Assembly (NCBI GenBank): GCA_963709505.1
Contig: CAVPXC010000029.1
Span: 124,001 to 188,000, forward strand
Direction: 5' to 3'
From: CAVPXC01 sp963709505
GTDB taxonomy: Bacteria > Chloroflexota > Anaerolineae > JAAEKA01
Length of the DNA: 64,000 bases
Under the pieces are notes generated by a model. The model saw only the letters and a list, made by a program, of their open reading frames with translations, searched no databases and was not told the DNA's origin. Position 1 is the stretch's first letter; the number at the start of each line of letters is the position of its first letter. A program made the translations under genes and the position numbers. Below are positions 46,082 through 55,394 of the stretch, piece after piece.

Positions 46082-46113
46082 GAAAGGTCCAGTCTTCTGA
46101 GACCGGACCTTTC
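46082..46113. repeat. Solo 32-bp-family palindrome
   Basis: Arms GAAAGGTCCAGT and ACCGGACCTTTC with centre CTTCTGAG; one mismatch (A opposite C) in the arms. The arm order is reversed relative to the 20.2 and 28.6 kb copies. Confidence 0.85.
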
Positions 46114-46309
46114 TACTTGGATAGCCCGGTGAATCTTGGAGGGCTTCAAGCTAATCGGGGCTTTAGAACTGGCGGCCCCGGCGCTGGCCTCGGCCAGCTT
46201 GGCCAGACGACCCGCTCATGATTTTGTCGTAGGTGGCTTGACCGGGCTTTGGACAAATGGCGTGGCCTGCGGTAGAATTTGGCGTTGCTTTGCCCAATGA
46301 TTGATGATG

Positions 46310-46359
46310 CGCAAATTGCCGATTTGCGCCAAGCCCAGCGCAAATTGCCAATTTGCGCT
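46310..46359. repeat. Two GCGCAAATTGCCAATTTGCG palindromes
   Basis: Copies at about 46310-46330 (centre CCG) and 46339-46359 (centre CCA), each a 21-base palindrome built on GCGCAAATTG and its complement. They end about 26 bases before the uracil-DNA glycosylase start. Confidence 0.82.
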
Positions 46360-46384
46360 ACATTTATCTGGACAAGAGGTTATC

Positions 46385-47017
46385 GTGTCGGACTTGGAAC
46401 AGCTTGCCGAGCAGGTGCGAACCTGCCAGAAGTGCCGTCTCGCCCAGGGACGTTTACGGGCCGTGCCCGGCGAGGGCCCGGAAGATGCCGATATTCTGTT
46501 TATCGGCGAAGCGCCGGGCTTCAACGAGGACCGGCAGGGCCGGCCATTTGTCGGTCCATCCGGCAATTTGCTCGAGCAGCTCATCGCCGGCCTCGGCCTC
46601 ACCCGAAAGCAGGTCTATATTGCCAACGTCATCAAGTGTCGCCCGCCGGAAAATCGCGATCCTTTGCCCGACGAGATCGAGGCATGTCGCCCCTATCTGG
46701 ATCGCCAGATCGAGCTGATTCAGCCCAAGCTCGTGATCACCTTGGGACGTTTCTCGATGGCGCGCAGCTTCCCTGGCCAGTCCATCACCCGCATTCACGG
46801 CCAGATCAAGCACGAGGGTGGTGTGTCGATCGTGCCGATGTTCCATCCGGCCGCCGCCCTGCGCAATCCGCAGTGGATGGAGGAGATGAAAAAGGATTTC
46901 GCCCGGCTGGCGCCACTGGTAGCAGACCTCGGCAAACAGAAAACCGCGCAGGCTCCAGCGCCACAGGATCCACCCGACCCTTCACCCGACGAATACCAAC
47001 AGCTCAGCCTGTTCTAA
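46385..47017 (+). CDS. Family 4 uracil-DNA glycosylase with 4Fe-4S cluster
   Basis: Predicted 210-residue base-excision repair enzyme that removes uracil from DNA. Cys14 and Cys17 (RTCQKCRL) with Cys85 (NVIKCRPPENRDP) and Cys101 (EACRPYL) form the 4Fe-4S site typical of family 4. GEAPGFNEDRQGRPFVG supplies the uracil-binding and catalytic motif A, and MFHPAAALRNP is motif B. The C-terminal tail is Pro/Gln-rich and ends YQQLSLF, a sequence resembling a beta-clamp binding motif (QxxLSLF). GTG 46385 was chosen: AAGAGG precedes it and the family starts there; the longer frame crosses a palindrome. Confidence 0.92.
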   Translation: MSDLEQLAEQVRTCQKCRLAQGRLRAVPGEGPEDADILFIGEAPGFNEDRQGRPFVGPSGNLLEQLIAGLGLTRKQVYIANVIKCRPPENRDPLPDEIEACRPYLDRQIELIQPKLVITLGRFSMARSFPGQSITRIHGQIKHEGGVSIVPMFHPAAALRNPQWMEEMKKDFARLAPLVADLGKQKTAQAPAPQDPPDPSPDEYQQLSLF

Positions 47018-47126
47018 AGCTTCCTGAAACGCTCACGAACGAAGTGTTGCACCATTGCTTTCTGATTCCTCGGACAGCAAAGGCGAAGGTGGTACTGCCG
47101 GCGCAAGAAAGGTGACATAATGGCAT

Positions 47127-47154
47127 TTGCGTTTCGCGCGACGTGTGATATAAT
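47127..47154 (+). promoter_or_regulatory. Candidate promoter of ftsK
   Basis: TTGCGT (47127-47132) and TATAAT (47149-47154), spacer 16, with two hairpins between it and the ftsK start. Confidence 0.45.
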
Positions 47155-47210
47155 GGCGGCACGTTTGTTCTAGAGCCTAAGAAACTTCTAGGTCGCGACG
47201 GGATAAGACA

Positions 47211-47287
47211 GACCTCCGAGGTTTTCCGAAACCTCGGAGGTCGTGCATCACCTTTGACCTGCGAGGTCTTCCGTGACCTCGGAGGTC
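47211..47287. repeat. Pair of 32-bp palindromes in the ftsK leader
   Basis: Copies at 47211-47242 (arms GACCTCCGAGGT/ACCTCGGAGGTC, centre TTTCCGAA) and 47256-47287 (left arm GACCTGCGAGGT with one mismatch, centre CTTCCGTG). Spacing 45 bases. Same 12-8-12 design as the GATTGGACCTTT pairs but entirely different arms. Confidence 0.9.
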
Positions 47288-47330
47288 TGGATGACAGCTT
47301 TCACTCCGTACGACGGACACCATTCCTTGC

Positions 47331-49926
47331 ATGGCCACTCAGCGCTCCACCGGTAGCAGTAACCGAAAACGAAAACAGGAAAAGAAGCCACCCCCTTCCC
47401 GGCTAAACGTGCTACGCCAAGGGGAGGTGTGGGGTTCGATTCTGATTCTGATTGGCGTTATCACCCTGTTGGCGATCCTGTCGCCGCGTCAGGGCACCTT
47501 GACCCAGTGGTGGACCGGCGCGCTGCGCTCGACGGTTGGCAATGGGCTGCTGCTGTTGATCTTCCTGATGATCGGCTTGGGCCTGTGGGGGGTGTTGCGC
47601 AGCATGGGACGGCTCGATCACATCCCGTGGTATCGCCCCGCCGGCGCGCTCTTGCTGTTCTTGGCCGTGGTTACCGCGCTACACATGGGTGATTCTCTCT
47701 CTGAGCGCCAAGCCCTTGCGCTTGCGCAAGACGGCGGCGGCGGCGGCATGCTGGGCTATGGACTGAGCGGGCTGTTGATCAACACAGTGGGCTATGACCT
47801 GGCTTGGATCATCTTGGTGATCGCAGGCATTGCAGGCGCGGTGCTCTTGCTCGGCCCCCTGATCATCGCTACCGGCGGCGTGGTGACCGACTGGGTAAAC
47901 AAACTGGGCGGCGGCCAGGCAACACGTTCCGGAGATGAACTCGAGCCGCAAGGTCCATCCCTGCCGAGCGGCCAGCCCTCCTGGCTGCATACGTTCTGGA
48001 ACCGGCTGCGGGACCTTACGCTCAACAGAACCTACGACGATGAGTTCGGATGAACCCGCACTCGTCATCGGCGCCAACCGAGCTCCCCGCGTCATCGGGG
48101 ATGCGCCAACGGCGACTCCACAGCAAACCGCGGCCGGCGAGTTGCGCGGCCCGGCCCCCGGCTCGGCCGAGTCGTTGATCCCGCGCATCATCGGCGGAGG
48201 CCGTTCGTGGCGCCTGCCCACCGTCGCCGAGATCCTGGAGGATGTCGAAGACGTCGAGATCAGCCACGACGATATCAAGGAGCGGGCGCGTATCATCGAG
48301 CAGACCCTCGCTGACTTTGGCCTGCCTGTGCGTGTGGTGGAGGCCAATCCCGGCCCGGCGGTGACCCAGTTCGGCCTGCAGCCCGGCTATCGCGAGCGAC
48401 GGCGCAGCCGGGATGAGATGCGTCGCGAGGCCGAGGAGATCCTGAAGCAGCGCGGCTATGGCAGCGCGCGACGGCCCATCACCGAGGATCTGATCAAGGA
48501 GGTGGCGGACAACGAGGTCGAGAAATACGAGCGGGTCAAAATCAGGGTATCCAAAATCCAGGCGTTGACCAACGACCTGGCCCTGGCCCTTTCAGCCTCG
48601 CCCATCCGCATCGAGGCCCCGGTGCCCGGCCGGCCGTTGGTAGGCCTGGAGGTACCCAACACTCAGAAGGCGTTGGTCTCCCTGCGAGGGGTGCTGGAGT
48701 CCGATACCTTTCGCCAGATGAGCAGCCCGCTGAGGATTGGATTGGGGCAGGACACGGCCGGCCAATCCGCCGTGGCCGATCTGGGCAAGATGCCGCATTT
48801 GCTCATCGCCGGCGCCACCGGCTCGGGCAAGTCGGTCTGCGTCAACGCCGTCATTGCGACCTTGCTGTTGACCCACACCCCCGACACGTTGCGTCTGCTC
48901 ATGATCGACCCCAAAATGGTCGAGCTGACCAACTTCAACGGCATCCCGCACCTGCTCGCGCCCGTGGTGGTCGAGCTGGAGCGGGTCGTGCCGCTGCTGC
49001 GCTGGGCCACTGGCGAGATGGACCGTCGCTACAAGCTCTTTGCCAAGGAAGGGGCCCGCAATGTCGAGGCCTTTAATGCCAAGATGGAGAAGAAGGGCGA
49101 GCAGGTCCTCCCCTACATCATCCTGGTCATCGACGAGCTGGCCGACTTGATGATGGCCGCGCCCGACGACGTCGAGCGCTACATCTGCCGTCTGGCCCAA
49201 ATGTCGCGCGCCACCGGCATCCACCTGATCTTGGCAACCCAGCGCCCGAGCGTCGATGTGGTCACCGGTCTGATCAAGGCCAATTTCCCGTCTCGTATCG
49301 CGTTCGCCGTCACCAGCCAGATCGACAGCCGCGTGATTTTGGATACCCCGGGCGCTGAGGCGCTGCTGGGCCGCGGCGACATGCTCTTTATGCGGCCCGA
49401 CAGCAGCAAATTGGAACGCCTACAGGGCTGCTTCGTGTCGGATGCCGAGCTGGAAAAGCTGGTGCGCTACTGGAAGGGCATACGTGTCACCGAGGGTGGA
49501 GAGAACGGAGCCGGCGAGGCCGTGCCGGCGCCCGGCGGCATGCCGGCGATGCCGCCGCCGCGGCCGGAGGACGTCGTACAGGCGCCGCTTTGGGAGGAGC
49601 TCGCCGCGCAGCAGCGCGAGGCTCAGCACCAGGATGACTTATACGAGGATGCGGTCAACGTCGTTCGGCAGTCGGGCCGGGCCTCGGTGTCGCTCTTGCA
49701 GCGCCGGCTGCGGGTCGGCTACAGCCGCGCGGCGCGTTTGATCGATCTGATGGAAGAGCGGGGGGTGATCGGTCCCGACCAGGGTGGCAGTTTGGGTCGC
49801 GAGGTCTTTATCGACGACAAAGCCAGCCCAGCCGCGGCGGCTCACACAACACTCGAACTCGTCGCCGCCTTGGGAAGACTGAACCAAAGCCACAGCAATG
49901 TTTGCGTGTTAGAAAAGGATCGGCCT
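47331..49926 (+). CDS. ftsK: FtsK/SpoIIIE-type DNA translocase (frameshifted)
   Basis: Septal DNA pump that clears and aligns chromosome ends. The N-terminal part from ATG 47331 has four or so transmembrane helices (VWGSILILIGVITLLAIL, GNGLLLLIFLMIGLGLWGVL, WIILVIAGIAGAVLLLGPL). After a one-base shift near 48045 come PAVTQFGLQPGYRERRRSRD and the RecA-like motor: HLLIAGATGSGKSVCVNA (Walker A), LRLLMIDPKMVELTNFNGIP, LVIDELADLMM (Walker B) and ATQRPSVDVVTGLIKANFPS. The C-terminal winged-helix gamma domain (SVSLLQRRLRVGYSRAARLI) ends near REVFIDD at about 49820. No stop follows: the frame continues through a 35-codon linker into the Uma2 domain annotated next. The stop may have been lost in reality or by an indel. 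Confidence 0.93.
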
Positions 49927-50562
49927 ATGCAACAACAGCATAGTTCCCACATCACTCGACAAGAGTATCTTGAGCTGGAACGCCAGTCCGAGACCAAGAA
50001 CGAGTATTGGAATGGCGAGATCTATGCCATGGCGGGAGCCAGCCAAAGGCATACGGTTATTGCCGCCAACGTTATCGCTTGTCTACACTCTCAGCTCAAA
50101 GGCCGCCCTTGTACGGTTCATACCGGCGATCTCCGTGTCACGGTCAACCCAACGGGGCTGTATACCTATCCCGATGTCGTCGTTTTGTGCGGCAAGCCGC
50201 AATACGATGATCGGGTTCAGGACACAGTGTCGAATCCTACCATCATCATCGAAGTTCTTTCCAAATCCACTGAGTCGTACGACCGCGGTGTCAAGTTTGA
50301 GCATTATCGAAGGCTGGAATCGCTGACCGACTACCTGCTTATCTCTCAGGACACTTCTTGTATCGAACACCGTATGCGGCAGCCTGATGACAAGTGGTTG
50401 CTGGGCATCTATCAAGGACTCGATTCCGTGGTGCCTGTTTTGTCGATTGGCTGTGAGCTGCCGTTAGCCGAAGTGTACGACAAAGTCGAGTGGCTCGACG
50501 AAGACGCGGCGCGCGGCTGGCTGCGGTTCGTAAAAGAGCCCAGCGAAGTGTATGCGGCCTAA
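49927..50562 (+). CDS. Uma2-family (DUF820) endonuclease-like protein, in frame with ftsK
   Basis: About 211 residues from ATG 49927 (MQQQHSSHITRQEYLELERQ). The Uma2 family, a PD-(D/E)XK-fold group common in cyanobacteria and Chloroflexota, is recognised by SETKNEYWNGEIYAMAGASQ, TYPDVVVLCG (catalytic Asp), TIIIEVLSKSTESYDRGVKF (ExLSxST, acidic catalytic segment) and FEHYRRLESLTDYLLI. GAAAAGGA lies a few bases before the ATG, which supports an independent start even though no stop separates it from ftsK. A near-copy of its last 45 residues recurs after the next gene. Uma2 proteins are often spread by mobile elements, and their cellular role is uncertain. Confidence 0.85.
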   Translation: MQQQHSSHITRQEYLELERQSETKNEYWNGEIYAMAGASQRHTVIAANVIACLHSQLKGRPCTVHTGDLRVTVNPTGLYTYPDVVVLCGKPQYDDRVQDTVSNPTIIIEVLSKSTESYDRGVKFEHYRRLESLTDYLLISQDTSCIEHRMRQPDDKWLLGIYQGLDSVVPVLSIGCELPLAEVYDKVEWLDEDAARGWLRFVKEPSEVYAA

Positions 50563-50571
50563 GCGCTCATT

Positions 50572-51654
50572 ATGAATACCTCCAATTCCAACGAAGTCCA
50601 CCATTCGTTCGAGCTCGGCATCTACTCCTTTGCCGAGCTAACCCCTGACCCACTCACAGGCAAGAATATCAGCCCCGCAGAGCGCCTGCGCAATCTGGTC
50701 GAGACCATCGAATTGGCTGATCAGGTCGGCCTGGATGTTTTTGCGGTGGGGGAACATCACCGCCCTGATTTCCTTGCGTCTGCCCCAGTCGTCATTCTTG
50801 CCATGGCCGCGGCGCGTACCAAGTCCATTCGCCTGAGCAGTGCGGTGACTGTCTTGAGCTCGGATGATCCCGTGCGGGTCTTTCAGGACTTTGCCACACT
50901 CGATTTGCTCTCCAACGGCAGGGCAGAGATCATGGCCGGCCGCGGTTCGTTTATCGAGTCGTTCCCGCTGTTTGGGTATGACCTGAATGACTACGACACG
51001 CTGTTTTCAGAGAAGCTCGACCTGCTCCTGAAACTACGTAAATCGGAACGGGTGACGTGGTCCGGTAAACACCGGCCGGCTCTGAATAATCTGGGAGTCT
51101 ACCCGCGCCCTTTGCAGCAACCGCTCCCGATCTGGATCGCGGTCGGGGGCACGCCCGAGTTGGTGGTGCGCGCAGGCACGCTCGGATTGCCGATGGCGCT
51201 TGCGATTATTGGCGGTCAGCCCGAGCGTTTTGCACCGTTGGCCCAGTTGTATCGAGAAGCGGGACGGCGGGCAGGCCACGATCCATCACAACTCACCCTG
51301 AGTATCAATTCACACGGCTTCCTCGCAGACGATTCCAAACAGGCGGCAGATGATTACTTTCCCTCCTTTGCGCTGATGATGAACAAGATCGGACGGGAGC
51401 GCGGCTGGTCGGGCATCACCCGCGAACAGTTTGAAGCCTCCCGAACCCTGCGCGGCGCGGATTTCGTCGGCAATCCCGACCAGGTCGTCGAGAAGATTCT
51501 CTTCCAGCACGCGATCTTCGGTCACCAGCGAATGTTGCTTCAACTGGGGGTTGGAACGATCGACCATCTTAAGATGCTGCATGCCATCGAATTACTTGGC
51601 ACGCAGGTCGCCCCCGTTGTCCGCCAGGAGATTCAGCGGCGCACGGTTCTTTGA
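50572..51654 (+). CDS. LLM-class (luciferase-like) flavin- or F420-dependent oxidoreductase
   Basis: Predicted 360-residue TIM-barrel oxidoreductase. ELGIYSFAELTPDPLTGK opens as in many LLM proteins; LADQVGLDVFAVGEHHRPDF has the conserved EHH, and LDLLSNGRAEIMAGRGSFIE the cofactor loop. The cofactor may be FMN or F420. A gene for the F420 glutamyl ligase follows 260 bases later, separated only by a Uma2 fragment, so use of F420 is plausible but unproven. Starts nine bases after the Uma2 stop. Frame intact. Confidence 0.85.
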   Translation: MNTSNSNEVHHSFELGIYSFAELTPDPLTGKNISPAERLRNLVETIELADQVGLDVFAVGEHHRPDFLASAPVVILAMAAARTKSIRLSSAVTVLSSDDPVRVFQDFATLDLLSNGRAEIMAGRGSFIESFPLFGYDLNDYDTLFSEKLDLLLKLRKSERVTWSGKHRPALNNLGVYPRPLQQPLPIWIAVGGTPELVVRAGTLGLPMALAIIGGQPERFAPLAQLYREAGRRAGHDPSQLTLSINSHGFLADDSKQAADDYFPSFALMMNKIGRERGWSGITREQFEASRTLRGADFVGNPDQVVEKILFQHAIFGHQRMLLQLGVGTIDHLKMLHAIELLGTQVAPVVRQEIQRRTVL

Positions 51655-51741
51655 GTACGCCGTATGTCATGCTGCCGGTGGCGGCCTAGGAGGTTTTTGG
51701 CATGCCTAGAGCGAACGCCAGCGCTTGCTCCACCTGTACCA

Positions 51742-51891
51742 TGCATCTACCAACGACTCGATTCGGTGGCGTCTATTCTGTCCGTTAGCTGCGACCTGCC
51801 ATCGGCTGAGGTCTACGAAAAGGTCGAGTGGTCCAGTGAAGACGCGGCCCGCGAGTGGCTGCGATTCGTCAAAGAGCCAGGCGAAGCGTAG
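51742..51891 (+). pseudogene. Uma2 C-terminal fragment
   Basis: About 49 codons read IYQRLDSVASILSVSCDLPS, AEVYEKVEWSSEDAAREWLR and FVKEPGEA. This matches the end of the Uma2 protein at 50.4-50.56 kb over its full length with scattered changes. The 5' part of the gene is missing. The two copies bracket the LLM gene. Confidence 0.85.
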
Positions 51892-51916
51892 CTAACCTAA
51901 GCGATGGTGTTGAATC

Positions 51917-52672
51917 GTGCGCATCGAACTACTTGTCCTCCCAGGGATTCCCAACATCCAGTCCGGCGATGATCTGCCGAGTATTGTCTTGACTGCCGCC
52001 AGCCGCGCCGGTCTGCGCTTCCAGGACCGCGACGTCCTGGTGGTGGCGCAGAAGGTGGTCAGTAAGGCCGAAGGGCGCTTGGTTTATCTTCCAATCGTCG
52101 TCCCTTCTCCGCGCGCACTGGAGCTGGCCGCGCTGTCGCGCAAAGACCCCCGCCTGGTCGAGGTTGTTCTGAGTGAATCGGTCGAAGTATTGCGCGTGCG
52201 GCCAGGACTGCTGATCGTCGAGCACCGGCTGGGGTTCGTCTGTGCCAACGCGGGAGTAGACCAATCTAACGTCGCGGGCAGCGATGACTGGGCGCTTTTG
52301 TTGCCCGAGGATCCGGACGCGTCCGCCCGGCGCCTGCGTGCGGCGGTCCATTTGGCGACGGGCGCAGATATCGCTGTGATCGTCAGCGACAGCCATGGCC
52401 GCGCCTGGCGTTTCGGCACGGTGGGGGTGGCGATTGGCGTGGCAGGCCTGAAACCGGTGACCGATCTGCGCGGGCAGCCGGACCTGACCGGCCGCGCCTT
52501 GCAGATCACCGAGGTGGGAACTGCCGACGAGATCGCGGCGGCCGCTTCGCTTCTGATGGGCCAGGCCGCTGAAGGCACGCCCATGGTGCTAGTGCGCGGC
52601 GCAGTCTATGTGCCGGGGGAAGGCCGGCTGAGCGAGATCCTGCGGCCCCCTGCCGGGGATCTCTTCCGCTAG
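51917..52672 (+). CDS. cofE: Coenzyme F420-0:L-glutamate ligase
   Basis: Predicted 251-residue enzyme that adds gamma-linked glutamate residues to F420-0 using GTP. LLVLPGIPNIQSGDDLPSIV, DVLVVAQKVVSKAEGR (with the Lys region near the metal site), GFVCANAGVDQSNV (the Asn-Ala-Gly-Val signature) and IVSDSHGRAWRFGTVGVAIG are family landmarks. The bacterial FbiB C-terminal nitroreductase-like domain is absent, so the protein is the archaeal-length CofE form. Starts at GTG 51917. It points to an F420-using organism and links to the LLM oxidoreductase just upstream. Confidence 0.93.
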   Translation: MRIELLVLPGIPNIQSGDDLPSIVLTAASRAGLRFQDRDVLVVAQKVVSKAEGRLVYLPIVVPSPRALELAALSRKDPRLVEVVLSESVEVLRVRPGLLIVEHRLGFVCANAGVDQSNVAGSDDWALLLPEDPDASARRLRAAVHLATGADIAVIVSDSHGRAWRFGTVGVAIGVAGLKPVTDLRGQPDLTGRALQITEVGTADEIAAAASLLMGQAAEGTPMVLVRGAVYVPGEGRLSEILRPPAGDLFR

Positions 52673-52777
52673 CCTGGTGCAGTGATACGATCTGGCGTCG
52701 GTTACGTTCAATAACGATGTGTATTGCAGTTGTCGTCCTGCAGGATGTCTGTATTGACCCCATGTGAAGGTTGAGCC

Positions 52778-54883
52778 ATGTCATCACGTCTAGCAGATCG
52801 CCTCGCCGCTGTCCGCCGCCGCCGGTTTATCGGGCGGTTGTCGGAGCTAGCCCTGTTTGAGTCCGCTATCGCCGCCGAGGAACTACCGTTTTTTGTTCTG
52901 CATGTATACGGGCCGGGCGGGCTCGGCAAGACCAGTTTGTTGAATCAATTCGCGCGCCTGGCGGAACAAGGGCAGGCATCGGCCTATGCCCTCGATGCGC
53001 GCAACATTGAGCCGACGCCAGAAGCATTCACGGCAGGACTGTGCCTGGCGATGGGCATCGCCCCAGCCACCTGGCCGGCCGATGCGCTGGCCGCCCGGCC
53101 AGGCCGCCACGTCATCCTGGTTGACACTTACGAGCTGTTAGCGCCGCTGGACGCTTGGTTGCGCGACGTCTTTCTGCCCCAACTTCCCGAGCGAGTGCTG
53201 ATGGTCCTGGCCAGCCGCAATCCGCCGGCCCCTGCCTGGCGAGCCGACCCGGGCTGGCAACCCTTCCTGCGCTCGTTGCCCCTGCGCAACCTCAGCCCCG
53301 AAGAGGGTCGAGACTATCTCATGCAGCGCGATGTGCCGGAAGAAGAGTTGAAGACCGTCCTGGACTTCACCCACAGCTATCCGTTGGCCTTGTCGCTAAT
53401 CGCCGACCTGTATGATCAGCGCCCAGGCTTTCACTTCAAGCCCTTCGAGACGCCCGACGTCATCAAGATCCTGTTGGAGCAGTTCCTGCAGCAGGTGCCA
53501 GGCCCGGCACACCGGGCAGCGCTGGAATCCTGCGCGCTGGTGCGAGTTACCACCGAGTTTTTGTTGGCCCAATTGGTGGGTCTACCCGACGTCAACGACC
53601 TGTTTGAATGGCTGCGCGGTCTGTCCTTCGTCCAGACGCGGCCGGGCGGGCTGTTCCCGCACGACCTGGCGCGCGAGTTGTTGGTCGCGGACCTGCGCTG
53701 GCGCAACCCCGAATGGTATGCCGAACTGCACCGCCGAGCTCGCGTGTTCTACACGCAGCGGCTCCAGGCCACCCAAGGGCCGGAGCAGCAGCTCGCCCTG
53801 TTCGACTTCGTCTACCTGCATCGCGATAATCCTGTGGTGCGGCCTTTCTTCGAGTGGCAAGCAGGTGGCCGCACGGTGCCCGACCGCCTGCGCCAGGATG
53901 ACATCCCGGTGCTTGTATCCATGGTAGCACAGCACGAGGGACAAACGTCGGCTCGTCTGGCCGAGCATTGGCTGGCGCGCCAGCCGCACAACGTTATCGT
54001 CTTTCGCGACAGCGAAGGTCAACCGGCGGGTTTCATGACCCTGGTGGCCATGGAGCAAGCGACGCCCGAAGACCGGGCGCTGGATCCGGGCGTCGCCACG
54101 GCTTGGGACTTTTTAAGGCACAAGGCGCCACTGCGCTCTGGCGAGTCGGCCACCTATTTCCGTTTCTGGATGGCCGCCGACACCTACCAGTTAGTTTCAC
54201 CCACTCAGAGCCTGATCTTCATCAACATGGTGCGCCACTACTTCACGCCCGGTTTGGCTTACACCTTTTACGCCTGCGCCGATCCTGATTTCTGGCTGCC
54301 CGTCTTTTCGTACGCTGAGCTGGCGCGACAGCCGGAGCTGGACTTTGATGCAAGCGGCCAGCACTTTGGTGTTTACGGCCACGACTGGCGTATCATGCCA
54401 CCGCTGTCGTGGCTGGACCTGATGGGCCAACGCGAGATTGCCGCGGCGCCGGAGACCATCAAGCCGCCGCCCGCTCGAGAGCCTTTGGTCGTACTAAGCC
54501 AGGAGGAGTTCGCCGATGCGGCCGAGGAAGCTCTGCACGACTACACCCGGCCAGACATCCTGCGCAGCAACGTGCTGCTTCGCTCACGGGTCGTGACCGA
54601 GCGGGCAGGAGCGGATGCAGCAGATAGCTCGCGGGTAGCGGCCTTGCGCGGGTTGCTCAAAGAAGCCGCCGACCAGATGCGGGAGTCGGCGAAGGAGAAT
54701 AAGTTCTACCGGGCAGTGGTTCACACCTATCTCCAGCCGGCGGCGACCCAAGAACAGGCGGCTGAGCTGCTCGATCTGCCTTTTAGCACCTATCGGCGTC
54801 ACTTGAAATTGGGGGTTACCCGCGTTGCCGAGATCTTGTGGCAGGCCGAGGTCGGCGGACTGGAAAAATCGATCAGAGAATGA
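52778..54883 (+). CDS. STAND/NB-ARC-like ATPase with C-terminal helix-turn-helix
   Basis: Predicted 701-residue soluble protein. GRLSELALFESAI and VYGPGGLGKTSLLNQFARLA are the sensor-like start and Walker A; VILVDTYELLAPLD is the Walker B strand, then RVLMVLASRNPP (sensor 1) and a winged-helix-like region with LFPHDLARELLVADLRW. The middle region (QPAGFMTLVAMEQATPEDRA, VATAWDFLRHKAPLRSGESA) resembles a GNAT-like domain. The C-terminus has QAAELLDLPFSTYRRHLKLG, a sigma-70 region 4-like helix-turn-helix. This mix suggests a signal-responsive regulator. It stands alone, with its own 105-base upstream gap. Which ligand it senses is unknown. Frame intact. Confidence 0.72.
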   Translation: MSSRLADRLAAVRRRRFIGRLSELALFESAIAAEELPFFVLHVYGPGGLGKTSLLNQFARLAEQGQASAYALDARNIEPTPEAFTAGLCLAMGIAPATWPADALAARPGRHVILVDTYELLAPLDAWLRDVFLPQLPERVLMVLASRNPPAPAWRADPGWQPFLRSLPLRNLSPEEGRDYLMQRDVPEEELKTVLDFTHSYPLALSLIADLYDQRPGFHFKPFETPDVIKILLEQFLQQVPGPAHRAALESCALVRVTTEFLLAQLVGLPDVNDLFEWLRGLSFVQTRPGGLFPHDLARELLVADLRWRNPEWYAELHRRARVFYTQRLQATQGPEQQLALFDFVYLHRDNPVVRPFFEWQAGGRTVPDRLRQDDIPVLVSMVAQHEGQTSARLAEHWLARQPHNVIVFRDSEGQPAGFMTLVAMEQATPEDRALDPGVATAWDFLRHKAPLRSGESATYFRFWMAADTYQLVSPTQSLIFINMVRHYFTPGLAYTFYACADPDFWLPVFSYAELARQPELDFDASGQHFGVYGHDWRIMPPLSWLDLMGQREIAAAPETIKPPPAREPLVVLSQEEFADAAEEALHDYTRPDILRSNVLLRSRVVTERAGADAADSSRVAALRGLLKEAADQMRESAKENKFYRAVVHTYLQPAATQEQAAELLDLPFSTYRRHLKLGVTRVAEILWQAEVGGLEKSIRE

Positions 54884-54974
54884 GCAGTCTTTGGCCTTGA
54901 CACTGATCACCTCCTGGGGGTACGGTACACGTGTTGAACGCAACAAAAACAGGATTCCGATTGGAGGCTTCCTA

Positions 54975-55394
54975 ATGACCCAACAAACCATGCAAGTCAT
55001 CGAACAACTCGTGGCAGCCTGGAACACCCGTAGTGCGGAGCGAGTTGGCTCCTTGTATACCGAGGACTGTTACGGCATGGACGTAGCCATAGCCATCCCA
55101 CAGATAGGCCGGCAAGGCATCCAGCGCATGTTCGAGGCGTACTGGCAGGCCTTTCCGGATCTGGAGATCAGCCAAGACGATGCCGTCGTCGACGGCGACC
55201 GGGTGGCGCTATTCTGGACAGCTCGTGGCACGCATCTGGGCACGATCATGCACATTCCAGCTACTGGCCGGAGTATTACCGCACAGGGTGTCAACCGCCT
55301 TGTGCTCCAAGACGGCAAGGTACGCGAGACATTGACTATTTGGGACGTGGCCGGCATGCTGCGGGCGCTCGGCCTGCTGCCCGATCTAACCTAA
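54975..55394 (+). CDS. SnoaL-like/ester cyclase family protein
   Basis: Predicted 139-residue protein of the NTF2-like (SnoaL) fold. IEQLVAAWNTRSAERVGSLY, TEDCYGMDVA, GRQGIQRMFEAYWQAFPDLE and VNRLVLQDGKVRETLTIWDV follow the typical helix-strand order, with the ligand-cavity residues near YWQAFPD. Family members include polyketide cyclases and many uncharacterised ligand-binding proteins, so no substrate is given. GGAGG lies before the ATG 54975 at useful distance. It is followed about 115 bases later by a second small cavity-fold protein. Confidence 0.8.
   Translation: MTQQTMQVIEQLVAAWNTRSAERVGSLYTEDCYGMDVAIAIPQIGRQGIQRMFEAYWQAFPDLEISQDDAVVDGDRVALFWTARGTHLGTIMHIPATGRSITAQGVNRLVLQDGKVRETLTIWDVAGMLRALGLLPDLT

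Larger units (their letters stand above)
45984..46384. other. Repeat-bearing gap before the uracil-DNA glycosylase
   Basis: No gene seen. It holds one 32-bp-family palindrome (46082-46113) and two GCGCAAATTG palindromes near its right end, annotated separately. The remainder, including a Pro/Gly-rich open stretch on both strands, shows nothing recognisable. Confidence 0.6.

Noticed and set aside
47211..47287. Tandem hairpins before ftsK as attenuators or terminators
   Set aside because: No T-run follows either hairpin and they match the dispersed 32-bp palindrome family.
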